Notes under the pieces: model-generated
What the model was told of the DNA's origin: nothing
The model's database searches: none
What the model saw: only the letters and a program-made list of their open reading frames with translations
Translations under genes and position numbers: made by a program
DNA from: Marivivens sp.
GTDB lineage: Bacteria; Pseudomonadota; Alphaproteobacteria; Rhodobacterales; Rhodobacteraceae
Reading direction: 5' to 3'
Assembly (NCBI GenBank): GCA_024642185.1
Contig: JAHEBR010000027.1
Span: 1-16,192 of the forward strand
Length of the DNA: 16,192 nt
Part shown: positions 1-7,120 of the stretch, piece by piece
Layout: every line of letters starts with the position of its first letter
Position numbering within the stretch: position 1 is the stretch's first letter

Positions 1-82
1 CGCCGTCCTCGGGGCAGTCCGGATCGGGAACCTCACGGATCTCGAGGGGAGCGTTGAACTCGGTCAAAACGGCGGCGCGCAT
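1..82 (-). CDS. Zinc-type alcohol dehydrogenase (MDR family), N-terminus only
   Basis: Only the first 27 codons are present; the gene runs off the left edge. The peptide starts MRAAVLTEFNAPLEIREVPD and continues PDCPEDG. This is the usual opening of medium-chain (GroES-like) zinc alcohol dehydrogenases and quinone reductases, with a first beta strand, an 'EVPDP' turn and a 'P-DG' step before the next strand. The ATG lies at 82-80 with a weak GGAAA upstream. It starts 55 bases after the stop of the transporter gene on the same strand, so the two could be co-transcribed. The catalytic zinc and NAD(P)-binding parts lie outside, so the substrate cannot be named. Confidence 0.7.
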   Translation of the reverse strand, partial: MRAAVLTEFNAPLEIREVPDPDCPEDG

Positions 83-137
83 GGGGGATTTCCGGTTGTG
101 CAGATTGCTGCAACCCTAGCCACAGGCAAACGAAACG

Positions 138-1058
138 CTAGCCCTTGCGGGCAGAAACCAGCTCAAAACCAACCAGAGCGACAACAACGACCACGAAACC
201 CGTTGTTTGCAGAGCGGTCAGTCGCTCTCCCACAATCGTCACCGCAAAGATGATCATGAAGACCAGCTCGAGGATCGAAAGCACCGAAGCCTCGGTTGCC
301 CCGAGGATCTTTGCCGCAACGAAGAACAGGAGATAACCCAGCGTGAATCCAAGCGCTGCCAAGAGCACGTAAAGCCAAGCTGCCGCGCTTTGGGGATAGA
401 CTGTCTCGCCCGCCAGACCGAGCGCCGGCAAGGCCAAAGCAAGCCCGAAGAAATAGACGAGGCCCCATAGATTCATGTGCAAATTGGCCCTGACCGCGCC
501 CAAAGCGGCGGTTGTCGCGGTGGTCGTCAAGATCACGGTGGTGATCCCGATCGAAGACATTAGTGCGAGCCCGAGGCCTGTATAGTTCAGGTGATCGAGA
601 TTTTCGCGCTTCAGCCCGAGCGCCAGTGCCACACCGACGAAGGCCAGCACGATCAACCCGACTTCGGGCGCGCTGAGCCGTGGTGTCCCGCGTAAATGAT
701 TCACGACCGCCACGAAGATGGGATAGGTGAAGAAAATGACACTGGCCAAGGTCACGTCGATATAGGCCACAGCGCCCATCCCTCCTCCCGCAGCCATCAG
801 AAGCGCGACACCAGCGGCGGCTGTCTGGGGCACGACGCTTCGCGGCACCAGCAGCTTCTCGCGTCTTGCCCAAAGGAAGGCCGCGAGCCCCGCTGCACCA
901 ATTGCTGACCGAAGAACCAAGAGGCCGAAGGGGCTCACCCCCTCGCCATAGGCAAGTTTCGCAGCATTGGGCATGATGCCAATGCAAACAGCACCGCACA
1001 TCAAGATAATCAGCCCTAGCCTGCGGGCTTGGGGGCTAGACGAGTTCTTAGAGGACAT
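138..1058 (-). CDS. EamA/DMT-superfamily exporter
   Basis: A 306-residue, very hydrophobic inner-membrane protein with the length and layout of the ten-helix drug/metabolite transporter family, meaning two EamA repeats of about 140 residues. A short cytoplasmic N-terminus (SSKNSSSPQARR) leads into the first helix at about residue 13. The first repeat has the family-typical 'SPFGLLVLRSAIGAAGL' helix. The second ends with 'ATEASVLSILELVFMIIFA' and 'GERLTALQTTGFVVVVVAL', a pattern close to the conserved 'E-V-a-i-a-w-l-gE' end of EamA domains. Family members export amino acids, metabolites or drugs; the substrate cannot be read from sequence. It lies 81 bases downstream of purS on the same strand, where purQ might be expected in this group, and has its own candidate promoter in that gap. 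Confidence 0.85.
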   Translation of the reverse strand: MSSKNSSSPQARRLGLIILMCGAVCIGIMPNAAKLAYGEGVSPFGLLVLRSAIGAAGLAAFLWARREKLLVPRSVVPQTAAAGVALLMAAGGGMGAVAYIDVTLASVIFFTYPIFVAVVNHLRGTPRLSAPEVGLIVLAFVGVALALGLKRENLDHLNYTGLGLALMSSIGITTVILTTTATTAALGAVRANLHMNLWGLVYFFGLALALPALGLAGETVYPQSAAAWLYVLLAALGFTLGYLLFFVAAKILGATEASVLSILELVFMIIFAVTIVGERLTALQTTGFVVVVVALVGFELVSARKG

Positions 1059-1095
1059 TGCTACAACCCACCCCGCACAATAGAATACGTTGGTG

Positions 1096-1123
1096 AGGTT
1101 ACGTCAGGCCCGAGAGTTTTCAA
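1096..1123 (-). promoter_or_regulatory. Candidate promoter for the EamA transporter
   Basis: On the minus strand, TTGAAA (plus coordinates 1118-1123) is followed after 16 bases by TAACCT (1096-1101), about 38 bases before the transporter ATG. The match is moderate and no transcription data support it. The same gap carries a 9-base direct repeat (CTCGGGCCT, twice on the minus strand) of unknown meaning. Confidence 0.3.
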
Positions 1124-1139
1124 AGGCCCGAGTGGGCAA

Positions 1140-1379
1140 TCAGGCGATGTCGATCGTGTAGCTTTCGATCACCGTATTGGCGAGAAGCTTCTCGCACATC
1201 TCGGTGACGCGGGCCTTGGCCCCTGTCGCGTCGGTATCCGCAAGATCGAGTTCGATCACCTTGCCCTGCCGCACGCCTTCGACCCCGTCAAACCCCAGCG
1301 CCCCGAGCGCGTGGCGCACGGCCTCGCCCTGCGGGTCGAGAACACCGTTTTTCAGCATGACATGAACGCGGGCTTTCAT
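1140..1379 (-). CDS. purS: Phosphoribosylformylglycinamidine synthase subunit PurS
   Basis: A 79-residue protein of the normal PurS size. PurS is the small structural subunit that bridges PurL and the glutaminase PurQ in the three-part FGAM synthase, which converts FGAR to FGAM in de novo purine synthesis. The sequence has the family pattern: 'KARVHVMLKNGVLDPQGEAV' as the first strand and helix, then 'LGFDGVEGVRQGKVIELDL', then 'CEKLLANTVIESYTIDIA' at the C-terminus. A good ribosome site (AAGGA) precedes the ATG by about six bases. It follows purC by 19 bases on the same strand, so the two are almost certainly one transcript. The expected next gene, purQ, is not in the window. Confidence 0.95.
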   Translation of the reverse strand: MKARVHVMLKNGVLDPQGEAVRHALGALGFDGVEGVRQGKVIELDLADTDATGAKARVTEMCEKLLANTVIESYTIDIA

Positions 1380-1398
1380 CGGTGGAATCCTTCGGGTC

Positions 1399-2163
1399 TT
1401 AGTTGATCAGGGTCGGTTTGCTGCGCGGGTGGGTGACGTTCGAGGGCAGAACGCCCAAGCGCCGCGCCACTTCTGTATAGGCATCCGTGAGGCTGCCAAG
1501 ATCGCGGCGGAACACGTCCTTGTCGAGCTTTTGGCCGGTCTCGATATCCCACAGGCGACAGCTGTCGGGGCTGATCTCGTCGGCCACGACAAGGCGGTGA
1601 TAGTCGTTATCCCAGATCCGGCCGATCTCGATCTTGAAGTCGATCAGGCGAATGCCGACGCCATGCATGACGCCAGACATGAAATCGTTCACCCGCAGGG
1701 CGATGGACACGATATCGTCGAGGTCCTGCTGGCTGGCCCAGCCAAAAGCGACGACATATTCCTCGGGCACCAGCGGATCGCCGAGCGCATCGTTCTTGTA
1801 GCTGAACTCGACGATCGGGCGCGGCAGCTGGGTGCCCTCTTCCATGCCAAGGCGCTTGGCCATCGACCCGGCGGCATAATTCCGCACGATCACCTCGAGC
1901 GGGATGATCTCGACCTGCCGGATCAGCTGCTCGCGCATGTTGAGCCGCTTGATGAAGTGGGTCGGCACGCCGATTCCCTGAAGGCCGGTCATGAAGAACT
2001 CGGACAGGCGGTTGTTCAACACGCCCTTGCCGTCGATCGTCGCGTGCTTGGCGCCGTTTCCGGCGGTGGCATCGTCCTTGAAATACTGGACAAGCGTCCC
2101 CGGCTCGGGGCCTTCATAGAGAACCTTGGCCTTGCCTTCGTAAATCTTCTTGCGACGGGCCAT
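1399..2163 (-). CDS. purC: Phosphoribosylaminoimidazole-succinocarboxamide synthase
   Basis: SAICAR synthetase, which joins aspartate to CAIR using ATP in step 8 of IMP synthesis. The 254-residue protein matches the usual length when started at the ATG at 2163-2161 (MARRKKIYEGKAKVLYEG), which has GAGAGG five bases upstream. The frame stays open to 2271, but that extension has no family similarity. Visible signatures are the N-terminal 'KIYEGKAK' nucleotide loop, 'VIVRNYAAGS' (aspartate/CAIR site), 'IRLIDFKIEIG', and 'DEISPDSCRLWD', the second PROSITE-type SAICAR motif. All key positions look intact. It leads the purC-purS operon and is divergent from the DUF1476 gene, with about 150 bases between them for both promoters. 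Confidence 0.97.
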   Translation of the reverse strand: MARRKKIYEGKAKVLYEGPEPGTLVQYFKDDATAGNGAKHATIDGKGVLNNRLSEFFMTGLQGIGVPTHFIKRLNMREQLIRQVEIIPLEVIVRNYAAGSMAKRLGMEEGTQLPRPIVEFSYKNDALGDPLVPEEYVVAFGWASQQDLDDIVSIALRVNDFMSGVMHGVGIRLIDFKIEIGRIWDNDYHRLVVADEISPDSCRLWDIETGQKLDKDVFRRDLGSLTDAYTEVARRLGVLPSNVTHPRSKPTLIN

Positions 2164-2245
2164 GCCTACCTCTCGCCCACACGCGCGGCTCCGCCATAGA
2201 GCCTCACAGACGTGCGTCATGTGGGCCTCATAGTCCAAGCCCCCC

Positions 2246-2274
2246 TTGCGGGCAAGCGCATCCGCGGGCATATC
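2246..2274 (+). promoter_or_regulatory. Candidate sigma-70 promoter for the DUF1476 gene
   Basis: TTGCGG (2246-2251), a 17-base spacer, then CATATC (2269-2274), about 38 bases before the start codon of the downstream gene. It is the best-spaced pair in the purC/DUF1476 divergent gap. The -10 element is only a partial match. Confidence 0.35.
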
Positions 2275-2312
2275 AGGATTAACAGCAATTTCAGAGTAAG
2301 GACCAAAGCCCC

Positions 2313-2630
2313 ATGTCCACTTTCGACGATCGCGAACACGCCTTCGAAGCCAAATACGCCCTCGACGCCGAGATGCAGTTCAAAGCCGCCGCCCGCCGCG
2401 ACAAGCTCGTTGGCCTCTGGGCCGCTGGCCTGATGGGCAAATCGGAAGAGGACGCCAAGACCTATGCTGCCGATGTCGTGCGCGAAGACCTCAAGCACGC
2501 GGGCGAGGAAGACGTTTACGACAAGCTGGCCGCCGATCTTGGCAGCCTTGCCGATGAGGCCACCATCCGCGCCAAGATGCGAGAGCTGATGATCGCCGCC
2601 AAAGACCAGATCATGAAAGAAGTCGGCTGA
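2313..2630 (+). CDS. DUF1476 protein, F1FO-ATPase inhibitor zeta subunit family
   Basis: A 105-residue, charged, mostly helical soluble protein without signal peptide or cysteine. It matches the DUF1476 family, whose Paracoccus denitrificans member is the zeta subunit that blocks ATP hydrolysis by F1-ATPase. The N-terminal segment MSTFDDREHAFEAKYALDAE corresponds to the inhibitory, partly disordered arm known from that protein. The rest (about 25-105) would form the four-helix ligand-binding core. An AAGGAC site lies about eight bases before the ATG. It is transcribed away from purC, and the pairing with purine genes is common in this family of bacteria as I recall it. A strong terminator closes it, so it is probably monocistronic. 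Inhibitor function is inferred from family membership. Confidence 0.88.
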   Translation: MSTFDDREHAFEAKYALDAEMQFKAAARRDKLVGLWAAGLMGKSEEDAKTYAADVVREDLKHAGEEDVYDKLAADLGSLADEATIRAKMRELMIAAKDQIMKEVG

Positions 2631-2665
2631 TACCAAAGCTTTAGCTAATCAGTCAGCACATTCAG

Positions 2666-2699
2666 CGGCGCCTGGCTTGGACAGGCGCCGTTTGTTTTT
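2666..2699 (+). terminator. Rho-independent terminator after the DUF1476 gene
   Basis: A perfect 9-bp stem (CGGCGCCTG at 2666-2674 and CAGGCGCCG at 2682-2690) with a 7-base loop is followed by TTTGTTTTT. It begins 35 bases after the stop codon. Confidence 0.9.
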
Positions 2700-2743
2700 G
2701 CCCTTTAACCCGGCCTTCACCGGCACCCGCTAGCCTCGTTTCC

Positions 2744-2765
2744 GTGGTGATACGGTGGTGATACG
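2744..2765 (+). repeat. Perfect 11-bp tandem duplication at the mprF-like start
   Basis: GTGGTGATACG occurs twice back to back (2744-2754 and 2755-2765), directly before the ribosome site of the MprF-like gene. The second unit adds two in-frame GTG codons that could be read as an earlier start. Confidence 0.9.
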
Positions 2766-2775
2766 GGAGCATGTC

Positions 2776-4680
2776 ATGGCGATGCGGGAAAGACGCGCAG
2801 TAAGCGCGCGAATTTGGCACATTTGGCCACTTGCCGCGCTTGCCGCCGGTGTATGGATTCTGTCAAAACGGCTTGACGGGATCGAGCCCTCACACGTCGT
2901 TGAGGCTTTGGGCGCGGTATCGCCCGCCGGCTGGCTCGGCGCGATCGGCGCAACCTGGGTCAGCTTGATGGCCGTCGGGCAATATGACGCGGTCTTGCAC
3001 CGCGCCCTGAAAACCGGAATTCCGCCCCGCATTGCGCGCAGAACCGGCCTCATCGCGATCTCGATTGCCCAGACGGCCGGTTTCGGCACGCTTGTTTCCG
3101 CGCTGGTGCGGTGGCGCTGCCTGCCGGACTGGTCGTTGTGGGAGGCGGCGCGGTTCTCGCTTCGGGTCAGCGTGTCATTCCTGTTGTTGTGGTCACTGCT
3201 GGCGGCCGTCGCGATCGCGCTTTGGCCCGCGGCCCCGGAGGCGGCAACATGGGCCGCCGCGGGGGGCCTGATCGTGTTCGGCCTGATCGCGGGCGCCCCG
3301 CCTGCGCGTGGGCTTTTAACACGGTTGATCCCAAAGGGATCGTTCGGGCCGCTCCTTGTGGCGGCGTTGTTCGACACGGTTTTTGCCACGATCGCCCTCG
3401 CCTGCCTTTTGCCAGGTGGCTCCGACATCGGGCTGGCGCTTTATCCAATCTATCTTCTGGCCCTCGGCGCCGCATTGGCCACAGGCGCTCCGGGCGGACT
3501 TGGGGCTTTTGAGCTTATCCTCCTCGCTTTGGTGCCTCATCCAGACCAAGCCGCGTTGATCGGCGCGATTCTTGCCTTCCGGATCATCTATTATCTTTTG
3601 CCCGCCTTCCTTGGGCTGGCCGGCCTTTTGCGCCCCGTCACTCCTCTTGTGGCCGAGCGGCGCAGCGCGCTGGCGCCATCCGAATGGGGGCTTGTCTCCC
3701 AGGGCGCGGCGATCGTGCGGGCTGGACCGGCTCTTTGGCTGTGCCGCGAACGTCTGGGCCTTGGAATCGCGATCGGACCCGCGCTCGGCCGCGCCGACAT
3801 CGGCGCCTATTCCAAAACCATGCGCCACGCGGGTCTTATTCCGGTTCTCTACAAGGCAGGCCCCCGCGAAGCGTCAGCCGCCCGATCCATCGGCTGGCGG
3901 GTTGTGAAGATTGCCGACGAGGCGATCATCGATCCCCGCACATGGAGCCTTGAAGGGCCGACCCGGCGCCAGCTACGACGGCACCTGCGGCACGCCGCGC
4001 AGGCAGGCATCAAGATAGACGGGCCGAGGCATGCGCTGCCGCTCACCGAAATGGCAGAAGTCAACGCCGCGTGGGCACGGAAAAACGGGCGCGAGCGGGG
4101 CTTCAGCATGGGTCGCTTCGCGCCTGATCTTCCTGCGCAACAGCGGGTCTTTCTGGCATATTGGCACAATCGGCTCGTGGCATTTGCAAGCTTTCATACA
4201 AGCGCGCAGGATTGGACACTTGATCTGGTCCGGCACGTCGAAAACATCCCCGATGGCACGATGCACCTTCTGCTGACCTCGGCAATCGAGACGTCCCGCA
4301 CCGAAGACATCCGGCGCTTTTCACTGGCGGCGGTGCCCGCACCCGGCCCGGAATTCGCGCGCTTCATTCCGGCAAGTCGGCTGGCGCCCGGCCTGCGGCG
4401 CTTCAAGCAAAGTTTTGCCCCCCAATGGGAACCTCGCTATCTTTGCGGCAATGGTTTTTTTGCCCTGACCCGCGCGGCTCTCACCATTACCGCGGCAGTT
4501 CACCATCCCGAACCACCCCCCCTGCGCAGGCATAGTTACGGCACACAAACGGAAATTCGATTTGAATTAACGACCGCATCATGCGATTGCGACGAATGGA
4601 ACCCACAGCCCGGGCAAGCCACCGCCCTGCCCCAGATCACAGGCCCAGCCCATGACAGACGCCCTCTCCCGCCTCCTTGA
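2776..4680 (+). CDS. MprF-like aminoacyl-phosphatidylglycerol synthase with flippase region
   Basis: A 634-residue membrane protein of the LPG_synthase_TM plus DUF2156 type. Such enzymes move an amino acid from aminoacyl-tRNA to phosphatidylglycerol and flip the product, which lowers the negative charge of the membrane. Residues about 14-290 hold some seven or eight hydrophobic segments and the family motif 'PGGLG' followed by E (239-246). Residues about 300-570 form the cytoplasmic GNAT-like catalytic domain, with 'DWTLDLVRH' and the end motif 'KQSFAPQWEPRYL' (544-556). Full MprF has about 14 helices, so this is the shorter form. The ATG at 2776 is chosen for its GGGAG site six bases upstream; GTG codons at 2755 and 2758 lie inside a duplicated 11-mer. 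The last 65 residues look non-conserved and overlap the next gene by 29 bases. Lysine versus another amino acid cannot be decided. Confidence 0.85.
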   Translation: MAMRERRAVSARIWHIWPLAALAAGVWILSKRLDGIEPSHVVEALGAVSPAGWLGAIGATWVSLMAVGQYDAVLHRALKTGIPPRIARRTGLIAISIAQTAGFGTLVSALVRWRCLPDWSLWEAARFSLRVSVSFLLLWSLLAAVAIALWPAAPEAATWAAAGGLIVFGLIAGAPPARGLLTRLIPKGSFGPLLVAALFDTVFATIALACLLPGGSDIGLALYPIYLLALGAALATGAPGGLGAFELILLALVPHPDQAALIGAILAFRIIYYLLPAFLGLAGLLRPVTPLVAERRSALAPSEWGLVSQGAAIVRAGPALWLCRERLGLGIAIGPALGRADIGAYSKTMRHAGLIPVLYKAGPREASAARSIGWRVVKIADEAIIDPRTWSLEGPTRRQLRRHLRHAAQAGIKIDGPRHALPLTEMAEVNAAWARKNGRERGFSMGRFAPDLPAQQRVFLAYWHNRLVAFASFHTSAQDWTLDLVRHVENIPDGTMHLLLTSAIETSRTEDIRRFSLAAVPAPGPEFARFIPASRLAPGLRRFKQSFAPQWEPRYLCGNGFFALTRAALTITAAVHHPEPPPLRRHSYGTQTEIRFELTTASCDCDEWNPQPGQATALPQITGPAHDRRPLPPP

Positions 4681-5668
4681 CAGCCGCGACTGGCTTTTGG
4701 CCGACGGCGCAACTGGTACCAACCTTTTCAATATGGGGCTGAGCTCGGGCGATGCGCCGGAAATGTGGAACATCGACCACCCCGACCGGATCCGGGCACT
4801 CTATGAAGGCGCCGTTCAGGCCGGCAGCGACCTGTTCCTGACCAACAGCTTCGGCGCCAATGCCTCGCGCCTGAAACTGCACGGCGCCGAGGGCCGTGTG
4901 CGCGAGCTCAACCGCGTTACCGCGGAGCTGGGCCGCGAAGTGGCTGATGCGGCTGGGCGTCCTGTGATCGTTGCGGGCTCCGTCGGCCCAACCGGCGAAA
5001 TCATGGTGCCCATGGGCAGCCTCACCTATGACAACGCAGTCGAGATCTTCCACGAACAGGCCGAGGGCCTGAAGGAAGGCGGCGCAGACGTTCTCTGGGT
5101 CGAGACAATTTCATCCGCCGACGAATTCCGCGCGGCGGCAGAGGCCTTTTCCCGCGCAGGTATGCCCTGGTGCGGCACCATGAGCTTTGACACCGCCGGC
5201 CGCACAATGATGGGCCTCACCTCGGCCGACATGGCCAAGATGATCTCCAAACTCCCCTACCAGCCCCTCGCCTTCGGAGCCAATTGCGGCGTCGGCGCCT
5301 CGGACCTTCTGCGCACACTTCTCGGATTTGCCGCCGCAGCTCCCGAGTTACCGCTCATCGCCAAGGGCAACGCCGGCATTCCCAAGTATCACGATGGTCA
5401 TATCCACTATGACGGCACACCCGACCTCATGGCGGACTATGCCATTCTCGCGCGCGATGCCGGTGCGAAGATCATCGGCGGCTGCTGCGGAACGACCCCC
5501 GAACACCTCAAATATATGCGCGAAGCACTGGAATCGACACCTCTTGGCTCGCGCCCGTCTCTTGAAATGATTGCAGAAAAGATCGGCCCGTTCTCTTCGG
5601 CCAGCGATGGCACCGGCGACGATGCGGGACCCGCCCGCGAGCGCAGCGGCCGTCGGCGCCGTTTATAG
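4652..5668 (+). CDS. Homocysteine S-methyltransferase module (split MetH or betaine-homocysteine type)
   Basis: A 338-residue TIM-barrel enzyme of the homocysteine S-methyltransferase (Pfam S-methyl_trans) family. It carries a methyl group to homocysteine to make methionine, with the thiol held by zinc. The N-terminal 'LLADGATGTNLFNMGL' is the barrel start. The three zinc cysteines are in place: Cys212 in 'FGANCGVG', and Cys278 and Cys279 in 'IIGGCCGTTPEHL'. The length equals the isolated homocysteine domain of MetH and the bacterial BHMT-like proteins. No pterin, B12 or reactivation domain is fused. The last 25 residues are basic and look disordered. The methyl donor may be a corrinoid protein such as the one at 7121-7822, or glycine betaine directly; the gene context favours the first. 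It starts inside the end of the MprF-like gene. Confidence 0.9.
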   Translation: MTDALSRLLDSRDWLLADGATGTNLFNMGLSSGDAPEMWNIDHPDRIRALYEGAVQAGSDLFLTNSFGANASRLKLHGAEGRVRELNRVTAELGREVADAAGRPVIVAGSVGPTGEIMVPMGSLTYDNAVEIFHEQAEGLKEGGADVLWVETISSADEFRAAAEAFSRAGMPWCGTMSFDTAGRTMMGLTSADMAKMISKLPYQPLAFGANCGVGASDLLRTLLGFAAAAPELPLIAKGNAGIPKYHDGHIHYDGTPDLMADYAILARDAGAKIIGGCCGTTPEHLKYMREALESTPLGSRPSLEMIAEKIGPFSSASDGTGDDAGPARERSGRRRRL

Positions 5669-5669
5669 A

Positions 5670-5730
5670 GGGGGGCTTTCCGCCCCCCAGTCCGCTTCGC
5701 GGCCTCCCCCCGGAGGATATTTGTAGGCCT
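5670..5730 (+). repeat. REP-like hairpin element, copy A
   Basis: Starting two bases after the methyltransferase stop is a 7-bp hairpin (GGGGGGC/GCCCCCC, 5670-5688), then a CCGC-TTC-GCGG hairpin (5692-5702), then CTCCCCCCGGAGGATATTT. The order of parts is the same as in copies B and C on the opposite strand. The first hairpin may end the methyltransferase transcript, although no U-run follows. Confidence 0.75.
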
Positions 5731-5746
5731 CTGAGAGACCAGACCG

Positions 5747-5810
5747 TTTCTCCGAGGCCTGAAAATATCCCGGGGGACGGCACAAAGTGCCGGGGGGCAG
5801 CGCCCCCTCT
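5747..5810 (-). repeat. REP-like hairpin element, copy B (inverted relative to copy A)
   Basis: Read on the minus strand it has GGGGGC-loop-GCCCCC (5793-5807), a GGCAC-AAA-GTGCC hairpin (5779-5791), then GTCCCCCGGGATATTTT. The 14-base arm AGGCCTCTGAGAGA (5725-5738) pairs 12 of 14 with TTTCTCCGAGGCCT (5747-5760), and the match continues outward through GGATATTT, so copies A and B together can fold into one long hairpin between two converging genes. Confidence 0.75.
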
Positions 5811-5816
5811 TGCCAT

Positions 5817-6911
5817 TCAGAAAAGGGCTAGCTGATCTCCCAGCCGCGGCGGCTGGCCAAAGAGATCTGTCCGCAACGCAGGCAGCCTCTGGTCGAGACC
5901 ATGGCGCCGGAGCGCCAGATCGAACCGTGCCCGCATCAGCTCTGCCCAAGGCCCCTGACCGCGCATCCTCTGACCCCACTCTGGATCATAGTCTCTCCCG
6001 CCGTGCAATTCGCGCACCCGCCCCATGACCCGCTCGGCGCGGTCCGGCATATGAGTCGCGAGCCATTCGCGAAACAGGGGCGCGACCTCGCGCGGCAGCC
6101 GCAGGACAATTGAAGATGCGGCCTGCGCTCCTGCATCGGCTCCGGCCGCAACGAGTGCTTCAAGCTCATGGTCGGTCAACGCGGGGATGACCGGCGAAAC
6201 CATGATCCGGACGCAGATCCCCGCCTCCGAAAGCCTGCGGATCGTAGCCAATCTCCGTGCGGGCGCCGGTCCGCGTGGCTCGAGCAAACGGCACAGCTTT
6301 GGATCCAGTGTCGTCACAGAGATTCCAACTCGCACCAGGCCCTTCTCGGCCATCGGCGCCAACAGATCGATGTCGCGCTCGATCAACGTACCCTTGGTGG
6401 TTATGGCCACTGGGTGATCAAAATCACTAAGAACCTCAAGGATGCCGCGCATGATCCGTCGATCGTTCTCGATCGGTTGGTAGGGATCGGTATTGGTCCC
6501 AATTGCAATGGGCGCGGGGCTATAGCTTTTGGCCGAAAGCTCTGCCCGCAAAACCTCGGGTGCATCGGGCCGTGCGACAAGCCGGGTCTCGAAGTCGAGG
6601 CCCGGCGAGAGGCCCAGATAGGCGTGGCTTGGGCGGGCAAAGCAATAGATGCAGCCATGCTCGCAGCCGCGATAGGGATTGATGGAGCGGTCAAAGGAAA
6701 TGTCCGGCGAGGTGTTCGGGGTAATGATCTTTCGCGGCCGCTCATCCTGAACCTCGGTCCGCAGAACGGGAAAGTCGTCGTCCCTGTCCCAACCGTCGTC
6801 CACCCTCTCGCGGGTGTAGGGTTCAAACCGGTTCGTTACGTTCGATCCGGCCGCTCGCCCGGGGGTTCGGACGCCGTTGGCATGGTCGCGGGGTGTCGTG
6901 GGGAGCGCCAT
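5817..6911 (-). CDS. PA0069-family radical SAM protein
   Basis: A 364-residue protein of the PA0069/Rv2578c-type radical SAM group, distantly similar to spore photoproduct lyase. The cluster motif is 'CEHGCIYC' (Cys83, Cys87, Cys90; CxxxCxxC), preceded by 'SINPYRGC', which is characteristic of this family. Other visible family marks are 'IGTNTDPYQPIE', 'ITTKGTLIERDIDLL', 'VRVGISVTTLDPKLCRLLEPR' and 'VRIMVSPVIPALTDHE'. The N-terminus 'GRAAGSNVTNRFE' fits the usual start region. ATG at 6911-6909 is preferred, but ATG at 6923-6921 is possible and neither has a clear ribosome site. The reaction of the family is not established to my knowledge. The gene lies opposite in strand between two parts of the apparent methionine synthase system. 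Confidence 0.9.
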   Translation of the reverse strand: MALPTTPRDHANGVRTPGRAAGSNVTNRFEPYTRERVDDGWDRDDDFPVLRTEVQDERPRKIITPNTSPDISFDRSINPYRGCEHGCIYCFARPSHAYLGLSPGLDFETRLVARPDAPEVLRAELSAKSYSPAPIAIGTNTDPYQPIENDRRIMRGILEVLSDFDHPVAITTKGTLIERDIDLLAPMAEKGLVRVGISVTTLDPKLCRLLEPRGPAPARRLATIRRLSEAGICVRIMVSPVIPALTDHELEALVAAGADAGAQAASSIVLRLPREVAPLFREWLATHMPDRAERVMGRVRELHGGRDYDPEWGQRMRGQGPWAELMRARFDLALRRHGLDQRLPALRTDLFGQPPRLGDQLALF

Positions 6912-7120
6912 AATTGAGAACATACCATGAACGCTTGCACGATTGCCAGTCATTTTCGACCACCGAGGCGGCATTGAAAACGGTCGCAGCACCGTAAGAC
7001 GACTATTCCGTTGACCTCGCGTCGGTTCAGGGGCAGGCAGTGTCGCAATCCGCTCAGACCGGCGCGCGATATCCAAGCACATCCGGTTTAAATCCCGCCA
7101 CTTTTCAAGTGAGTTGCCCA

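Noticed and set aside
1429..2199. Plus-strand open frame of 256 codons
   Set aside because: It is antisense to purC and has no recognisable domain.
2164..2271. Longer purC start
   Set aside because: The extra 36 residues have no similarity to PurC, and the ATG at 2163 has a good ribosome site and the canonical N-terminus.
6168..6917. Plus-strand open frame of 249 codons
   Set aside because: It is antisense to the conserved radical SAM gene; its translation has no family pattern and reflects GC-rich codon bias.
6924..7120. Cobalamin or SAM riboswitch before the corrinoid gene
   Set aside because: I looked for a B12-box-like sequence and SAM-II or SAM/SAH-like cores and saw none I could support. 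A covariance-model search would decide.
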